Source of the DNA: Chromera velia
Taxonomy: Eukaryota > Sar > Chromeraceae
Length of the DNA stretch: 64,000 nucleotides
Assembly (NCBI GenBank): GCA_018398765.1
Contig: JAHBMJ010002098.1
Span: forward strand, 32,501-96,500
Direction: 5' to 3'
Positions 57,202-64,000 of the stretch are shown piece after piece. Positions within the stretch are counted from its first letter, which is position 1. Each line of letters opens with the position of its first letter. A program made the position numbers and the translations under genes. Below the pieces are notes generated by a model, which was not told the origin of the DNA, made no database searches, and saw only the letters and a program-made list of their open reading frames with translations.

Positions 57202-58684
57202 CCTTGTACACGTGCAGAGTCAGAAGTGAGAAGAGGCCAAGGGCTGTGTGTGTGTCTGTGTGTGTGCAGATTGGTACATGGAAAATCTCATGCATGCCTG
57301 AAGAAGACGAAGACGCTCCCTAGACGACCAGATCCCTCTCTCACCAGGTCCACTTCCGAAGACAAAAAAAAATACGAAGAAGGAAATCCAAAGGCACAGT
57401 CAGTCAGTCAGTGAGTCAGTCAGTCAGCCACTGCATGTGCCCTTTGCACAAGGAAGCAATCTGAGAGAGATTGCTCACTCACTAACTCACTCACTCACGT
57501 GCTCCACTCCGGCCTCATCCAGGTCGGTGCCGCCAGGTAGAAGGAGCCAAGCATGGACAGAGAGCAGAACGCAGCCCCTGAAGGAATGCAAAAGAATTAA
57601 GGGAGAAAAAGAAGGGAACGAAACGAAACGGAAGGGAAGGCAAACGACGGACAGATATCATCCTAGGAAGGAGGGCAACAGCACAAACAGGCAGACAAAG
57701 AGGCGAATGACCACGTTACAGACCTCTCTCTCTCTCCCTGTCTGTCTGGCGATGCGTCTGTCTGTCTCTCTCACTGAAAGGGCGGGGGGGGGAAAGAGAG
57801 AGAGACAGAAAGCAGGAAGAAAGAAAAGAAGGAAACGGGGAGAAGATGAAAGACAAACAGACAAGCAGACAGGCCAACCAAACAGAGAGAAAAAGCCGCG
57901 ATTACCGTTTGTCTCTTCTGTGTGTTTTTTCACTGACCGCGCAGGGGACCGACAGAGAGACAGACATGTGCATGAGGAAAGGAAGGGACGTACAGCAAAA
58001 AGAGAGACCACACAACACAACACAACACACCGCAAAAAAAAGAAACAACACACGATGAAACCAACCAACCCACCGAGTCCAAATGAAGGAAGGAATTCAA
58101 AGATCGACAGCCCAGACAACCGTTGAGGCGCCATCATTGCTCCACCAAATGCTCCTCCAAGGACACCGCAGATCAAACCCTGCAGGCACCCACCAGCGTA
58201 TCAAGGGCCAGTCATACAGGCGGCTTTTGTTTTGTGACACCAACAAACAAACAGACGAACAAACAAAGGAAGAAGCAAAGTGAGGAACAAAAACAAACCA
58301 ACAAACGGAAAAGATGAGCCCTCCGACAGGCGCAAAACAAGCAACCTTGGTCTCCCTCCCTTTTTCTCTCATTCTGCTATCCCCGAGTTCTTTTCACCCA
58401 ATTCTTTCGAGTTCCGTCCCTCCAGGGACACACGAATTGACCCCAACACCTCACTCACAGAGACCCAAATAAAATAAACCGGAGGACACGCCCACACAAA
58501 GGCCCCCCCCCATTCTCTGAGCGAGTGGACTCTCTGGCTGCATGCGAATTCAGGGCCGACCGGCCGGCCGGACGAACCAGTGTCTTCCCTGCTTTGGATG
58601 CGTTTGCGAAGTGGGGGTTTGTCGGCCAGGGCTGCAGGCAGGCAGGCAGCAATCAGGGACGAAGGCGAATTGAATGAGTGGAAA

Positions 58685-58715
<31 letters not shown>

Positions 58716-59130
58716 CATTGCATGCGAAGAGGATTGATCCCTTCCCTTCCCTTCCCTTCCCTGAGGATAACAGCCAGAGGAGAGGAGAGGAGAACAATAG
58801 TCCTTTCAATCGATCGTCAGACGCGCCAGAAACGATCTGCTGACGGACACATCGGCAGACAGCCAGAAACGTCCAATTTTCACAATCTGTACCCTCTCGA
58901 CTGCCCCTGACCCGCACAGAAAAAAGGAAAGGAAAGAAAAATCGACAGAGAGATACAGAGATACAGAGAGACTCAAAGACCCACCACAAGGGAGAGTGGT
59001 GAGTGAACTCCCGCTTGGCAGAGAGAGAATGCCATCTCTCGACTGAAGCAAACACCCAAAATGCCCAGAACCTGCAACGATGACAGGCACAGATTCAGAC
59101 ATGTATCCACACTCGCACGCACGGACGCAC

Positions 59131-59161
<31 letters not shown>

Positions 59162-61195
59162 ACACAACACAACACAACGCGAGACGGGAGAGAGAAACTC
59201 AGAGGTTAGGTGGGAGAGCCAACCCAAGCTTTGGGAAGAAGGAGGAAGCAGTTAAGCCCGGGCTCCGTAGAAAGACCCTGCAGGGCTTCATTCTTGTGCA
59301 CCCAACAACGGCCTGACAAAGTCGCCAGATAGACCCCGAGAGAGAGAGAGAAATTATCTCCCACGTTGCCAAAAAGAAAAGACGAACACAAAAACCGAAC
59401 GACAGACAGACAGACAGACAGACCATGAGGCACAGAGCCATGAAGGACATCTGGCCGGACAACACCGCATCCTCAAAGAGAAGCCTCCCTATGATGGCCG
59501 AGGACACGATCGCACTCGCACTCGCGACCCCACACCCTGTGGAGATGCCAACCCAGGAAGACGCCTGCGTTCTCTCCCACCCCACACAAGTGACAGACGT
59601 ATCCAAACATGCAGTACACACTTGCTCCATGCAGGGGGGGGCAGAAATATACACGCATCAATCAACACGCGTGCATGTGCCCGCTTGTTCATGCACGGGT
59701 TGCATTGACTGATTCTTTCATTGGAGACAGACAAGACACATCGAGACAAAGAGCCTGACAACAAGAAAGAATCGGAAGAGTCCCGAACGACCTTCTTTGC
59801 GTTGGAAAGAGAAGTTAAGGAGAACGTCTGGAAAAGAGGGGAAGGAAGTGGAGGACTTCCACAGACACAGACCAGCATGAGGTCACACACAAACAGTACA
59901 ACGCAAAAACAGGATGAGGTCACACAGGACGAACGCCCGGACGCGCAAAAACACGTCTACCTCCCTCCCAACGCATCTTTGTGCCCACCTGTATGGTGAG
60001 TTGCATGTTCATATTATACAGAGCCCCCGCAATGATACCCCAGTCTGAGAGCACCAGCTCGTGGGCGTACAGCGCACAGGTTGCACAGGAGATCAAAACC
60101 CCTGCGCGACATCGAAACAAGAAACAAAGACGGATACAGATACAGATACAGATAGTGACCAGGGACGAGAAGGACAGAAGGCACAGGAAAGACACAAAAT
60201 TGAAAAGAACGACAAGGCAATTGGCGCTTGGGGGAATGACTGCAAACATCGTCAAAACAACTTGACACACTTCCTCACGTACTTACTGAGGGTAGAGATT
60301 TTGTTTGCACTGACTCAAAAAAGTCGGTCAGAGATGATTTTCGCCGAGATGAACGCAAAACGAAAAGGGTTTATTTAAAAAACGCATGACTGAACAGATC
60401 TGGAACGTCTCACGGCACCCATCTCCGTCCGCTGATGGGTAGAACAAAGTCACACGAACACCCCATGCAGTCTGACGGACTAACCAATGACGCAGTAGAC
60501 TTGGAAGGCGATGGGGTGGACATAGTGAGGAGGGGGTAGTTCGGAGATGAGCAGGGAGTCCATCTCGTGCTGCCCATGCACGGGGAAGGGACCGAGAATG
60601 GAACCTGGAAGGAAGGGTGAAGGAGGAGGGAAGAGGAAGCAATTGAGTTTTAGGAAAGAAAGAGGCAGGAATGTGCGCGTGCAAGCAGACGACCTCCTGC
60701 GATCACTCTGTGTGTGTCGGCAAGAGGACGGGTGAAGGGAGGGACAGAAAGAGATGAGATGAAAAAGCGAGAAGCGTACAACCATGTGTCAATGCACAGG
60801 CAGAAGGTTCCAAGCGCCCGACTGGAAGGAGTGCAAAAACTCAGAAAATCTCTGTTCGGAAAAATAACTCTGCATATGCATCCGGGGTGGCGTTCCATTC
60901 ACCCGGCCCGTTTAATCGACCCACCGGTTCCATGAGAATAGAGATAGGACATGCCATGGAAGATCAGAGCGAGCACTGCAAGCATGTGGCCAAAGGAAAA
61001 GCCGCCACCCGGCAGAACTCCCATCTCCGTCCGCAAGGGCGCTGTATGAGAAGGCAGATCCACCCCTGTCTTTATTGTTCCAACATCGCCTGGCGAGCCT
61101 TCCCATATTGCGTTTCCGTTTCCGCCAAAGTGAGGGTCCAGGTGAGCCCAGTGGTCAGTCTGAGCAGCGCTGGGACCGCTCAGAGATGATCCCAT
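55730..61195 (-). CDS. Unrecognised multi-pass membrane protein, 11 coding exons, 365 aa
   Basis: I do not recognise the family. Exons: 61195-60925, 60604-60485, 60101-59989, 59564-59424, 59071-58985, 58179-58146, 57577-57499, 57129-57083, 56745-56666, 56231-56167, 55790-55730; all phases agree. The N-terminal 65 residues are polar, then hydrophobic segments follow: GHMLAVLALIFHGMSYLY (about 69-86), HPIAFQVYCVIGVLISCATC, GIIAGALYNMNMQLTI, VGISTGCGVASASAIVSSAI, SFMALCLMVLGILGVCF, GLICGVLGGAFGAAFCSLSM, SLVFVLLAIDRVGYAFAFAT and ILVITGIATLALAA at the extreme C-terminus, giving about eight to nine spans. Small residues are frequent in the helices, as in channels and transporters. The protein starts MGSSLSGP, which fits the N-myristoylation pattern (Gly2, Ser6); an in-frame stop lies just upstream of this ATG. 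Exons of 34 and 47 bp split two helices. Head to head with the DeSI-like gene. Confidence 0.82.
56570..56626. repeat. (CA)n(GA)n microsatellite in membrane-protein intron 9
   Basis: A dinucleotide compound repeat within the intron between 56666 and 56231. Similar tracts lie at 56956-57004, 57165-57197 and 59131-59158 in other introns of the same gene. Confidence 0.9.
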
Positions 61196-61971
61196 GGTTC
61201 AACAGAACAACACGCTCAGCAGAAGAGACGGCGCCTTTCAGGAATCAACGTATCTTCCTCATTTTAGCGTGACAGATTCGCAGAAAAACGAGAAGACTGC
61301 AACAGCAAAAGACAGGGAAGATGCATGACGTACTTTGCCGTACCCATCATGGTGAAAGTCGTGAGCTTGCCTTCTTTGACTGAGGCCCTCTCATGCCCTG
61401 TCGATTTGTGCCTGCAGAATTAATCCGTGCATGCATGCAGACATTCATGCAGGTATATATGCAGGTGCACGATGGTGCACGTGGAGGCCAAAAATGGCCA
61501 AAATAGCGTGCAAGGTGGGCCGGTCCCGGCCGAATCATGGGCCGAATGGCCCGGGGCCGCGCGTTTATGGCTCGTCATAGCTCGGCCCTGCATGCATGCG
61601 AATTTTGTTCGCATCCGTCATCCTGTTGCTCACTTGTGGAAGAGGGGACTCATGCAAACCTTCTTGTAAAAACCTCCGAAAGTCTGTCTGTCCAGTAAGG
61701 AAGTTTGAACGCGCCACGCTTCGCCATCTGCGTGAACAACAGTCGATCAAAGAGGGCATTGTGAGAGTTCAGGAGAAGAGTTTAAGGTGGCCTTCACCTA
61801 AAAAGGGTTGTGCCAGAGTGAACTACAGTGAGATCGATAAAGAGAGCGAGAATCAAGAATAGTTCGTACACAGCAAGGCTTGGCAAGAAGAGAATTCGCT
61901 GAAAATTTGGATCATATAGATTCGATTTTGACTTCTTTGATCGGATTTGTGTTGCTTCTTCTACATCAGAG
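61196..61971. promoter_or_regulatory. Shared upstream region of two divergent genes
   Basis: 776 bp separate the ATGs of the membrane-protein gene (minus) and the DeSI-like gene (plus), so both promoters lie here. A GC-rich block with GGCCGAATGGCC-like words sits at about 61500-61570. A plus frame at 61596-61862 (88 codons) starts with a hydrophobic stretch (MRILFASVILLLTC) and could be read as a small secreted protein, but I see no family and rank it below chance of being real. Confidence 0.4.
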
Positions 61972-63656
61972 ATGGTAGACTACGTTCCTGGGAAGACCTA
62001 CCCGCCCAATGCAGTATTCTTGAACGTGTATGATCTCGATGATCGCTTTGTGGGGGTGAATGGACTTTTCAGAGATATCACAGGTTTGTGAATGCCCTTG
62101 TCTTCCTCTTCCATTGATTCTCAACTTTCACCTCAGATCTCATTCCCTTTTGGCCGTCTTACAACTCACTGCAGGAGCCTATCATTCAGGCGTCCAACTG
62201 TACAATAGAGAGTATACATTCGGATCGGAAGACCGTCAGTCGAAACTGGTGTGACTCTCTCTGTTCAGAGCTCTCTAGAGAACACTTTAGGCTGAATCCG
62301 GCTAGTGGGTGTGGATTTGTAGCCGAGAGGCAGACAGAGCGGGATAGTTCTCCAACTCGGGTCGCATTTCCACTCTACTTTTGCTTGCGTGCCTATTCAG
62401 ATCGTTGATGCTCGTCCTTGTGCCCCCAACCCTGTCAAATGCGTCCTCTATCCTTCCTTCCATCTTCTTTATTGATATGTCTTCCTTCCTTCCTTCCTTT
62501 ATGCAGCTGAGGACCCGAAGTTCCCCCTCACGGGAGTTCAGGAGCACACCCCGAAGGACACAGGCCACGTGTACTTGAAGACTCTTTACATGGTGAGTCA
62601 GCCTGCCAGTGGAGGGCGGTAGTGTCAATTCGATCCAAAAGGACAGACAGCAGAAAGGTTCTCTCTCAGTAGAATCCGACTGCACTGTTTTCCTTTACAT
62701 TTTCCTCCCTCCTCTAACTCCCTCCATCTCTCTTTCTTTCTGTCCTCTCTTCTGTCTGTGTGTGCAGGGGTGGGTGACTCGATCGATGAAGTCCTTTCTC
62801 AATCAATCTCAGTGTTCTGTCCACAGCAAAGCAGGCCAAGGTGTCCTGCCCATCATGTTCATCCATCGTCGTTTTGTGAGGGTCTTTGTTGTGTCTCTCA
62901 GTCCCTTCTTCCGTCCTTTCCTTCCTTCTGCCCTTTTCTTCCTTCCTTCTTCTCGTCTCCTCTCTCCTCGATAGCTCCTCAAGTCAATCTCGTTGTTGGT
63001 CCTGCCTGTCAGTTTTCTTATCACACTTCTCCAGAGAGACGGAAGAACCGTCGATCCTTCCTTCGACGTAGCGTGATAGCTTCACGTCTTGCTTTTGCCC
63101 TTCTGGTTTCTCTTCCTTCCACTTTCCTTTCCCTTTCATGCGACTGCCTCCTCCCTCTCCCCCTGTGACTATTTCTGTACGTGCTTTTCGGATGTCGTTT
63201 GTCTGCAGGGACACCCACCTGACCTGGGAGCAGGTTTTCAAGCTGGTGGACAGACTGAAGCCTGAGTGGCCGAGTCAGTCAGTCAGTCATCTCACAGAGT
63301 CAATTTTAGTGGGGAACTGTCGTTGGGAAAGCTTCCACACATGTTCGGAGGGTCCAAGGAGGATGCTTCATTCTCATTCTCATTCTCATTTTCCAAAAAG
63401 AAAACTCTGAAGCAGAGAAGACAATAAGAGAAAGGAAACAGGTGAACAAACGAAAGCATAAAGCAGAAAGGACGTCTTGAAGCTTCTCTTCAGACATGCA
63501 GAGTGTAGGGTCAATTTCGTTTTTTTCTCCTCCGTTTTTGAAAACATTTCCGCTTCTGCCATCCCTCCCACAATTCCATTTTTTTGTTTGACTGTTGATC
63601 GTCCTGTCGATCTCTTTCGACTGTGCTGCAGGAGAGAATTATAGAATTCTTCACAA
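61972..63656 (+). CDS. PPPDE/DeSI-type peptidase, N-terminal part, runs off the window
   Basis: A papain-like cysteine peptidase of the PPPDE superfamily, whose members remove SUMO or ubiquitin. Exons: 61972-62083, 62175-62234, 62507-62592, 63209-63273, 63632-63656; the gene continues past the window. MVDYVPGKTYPPNAVFLNVY gives the first beta strand of the fold. GAYHSGVQLYNREYTFG holds the catalytic His of the GxxHSGV motif. KTLYM followed by GDTHLTWEQV matches the family's LG-T helix start, and ENYRILHK leads to where NCNHF with the catalytic Cys is expected, beyond this point. The step from 62592 to 63209 is out of phase by two bases. It is solved by a two-base exon GG at 62768-62769 (CAG before it, GTGGGT after it) or by a longer third exon ending at 62627. 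The first option keeps the family spacing. Confidence 0.8.
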
Positions 63657-64000
63657 GTCAGTCGTCACATTTGCAGCTCTCTCTCTGTCTCTCTGTCTCA
63701 TTCTTTCTCTCCTCTCCGCCTGTCTATCTGTAAGTCTTTCTCTTTCTCTCGCCCTGTCTCTCTTCTGCATATCCATCTCTCCGGCGTGTTCGTGTCTCTG
63801 TGTCCGTGTTTCCCGAAGACCGGAAGAGGAAAATTGCTGTCTCCTTTCCGCCCTCCTTCCTTCGCTCCCCTTTTCTCATGCCTCTCCGTATTCACTTTTT
63901 GTTTCTCTCTTTGTGCTCTTCTGCTCCATTGGCGTCGGTTCTTAAACAGTCGACTTCGCTTGAGTCACCGGTTTGGTCGACTTTCCTCTCTACTGTGACA
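63657..64000. other. Intron of the DeSI-like gene, cut by the window
   Basis: Starts with the donor GTCAGTCG after exon 5. The rest is pyrimidine-rich with CTCT and GTCT runs. No exon carrying the expected NCNHF motif is seen before the window ends. Confidence 0.6.

Noticed and set aside
59240-59312. A possible extra exon in the membrane-protein gene after a CAG at 59313
   Set aside because: Leaving it out joins SFMALCLM directly to VLGILGVCF in phase and gives one good membrane helix; including it breaks the helix with polar residues.
61596-61862. An 88-codon plus frame with a signal-peptide-like start
   Set aside because: No family, no splice support, and it lies in the promoter interval of a divergent gene pair. 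Kept only as a remote possibility.

Overview
Eukaryotic nuclear DNA from a GC-balanced, intron-rich genome. Six host genes can be read as spliced models in which every exon junction is phase-consistent: an ABCG-type transporter, an ankyrin-repeat protein, a TPR-AHA1 co-chaperone fusion, a P5/PDIA6-type protein disulfide isomerase, an unrecognised multi-pass membrane protein and a PPPDE/DeSI-type peptidase cut by the window edge. Together they hold about 60 short introns with GT (often GTCAG or GTGAG) donors and CAG acceptors, exons mostly of 30-250 bp, and many simple repeats inside the introns. This style would suit an alveolate alga such as a chromerid (Chromera-like). That assignment is inference from gene style only.

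Layout. 1-3473 is gene-poor and holds one possible decayed element (1206-2470). 3474-18203 is a nest of mobile elements: a broken Copia-type LTR retroelement on the minus strand, with unusually long (3.3 kb) terminal repeats that begin and end with a 43-bp inverted repeat. Its low-coordinate terminal repeat carries a 5-kb DNA transposon with 363-bp inverted ends and a small hairpin element. 18204-21022 shows no gene. 21023-29406 (minus) is the ABCG gene with 18 coding exons. 30000-34550 is a block of minisatellites. 34550-36449 is AT-rich and apparently empty. 36450-41067 (minus) is the ankyrin gene, head to head with the TPR-AHA1 gene at 41770-45886 (plus). 45887-48107 is intergenic. 48108-53894 (minus) is the PDI. 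53895-55729 is intergenic with a MITE-like hairpin. 55730-61195 (minus) is the membrane protein, head to head with the DeSI-like gene starting at 61972 (plus) and leaving the window.

The host genes do not form one pathway. Two concern protein folding: the AHA1 fusion acts on cytosolic Hsp90 and the PDI acts in the ER. The most unusual host-side signal is in the introns. In about a dozen of them a tetranucleotide repeat of the form (GTNN)n starts exactly at the first base of the 5' splice site, in register with it. The second notable item is the transposon's transposase, whose acidic and cysteine motifs I cannot place in a named superfamily.
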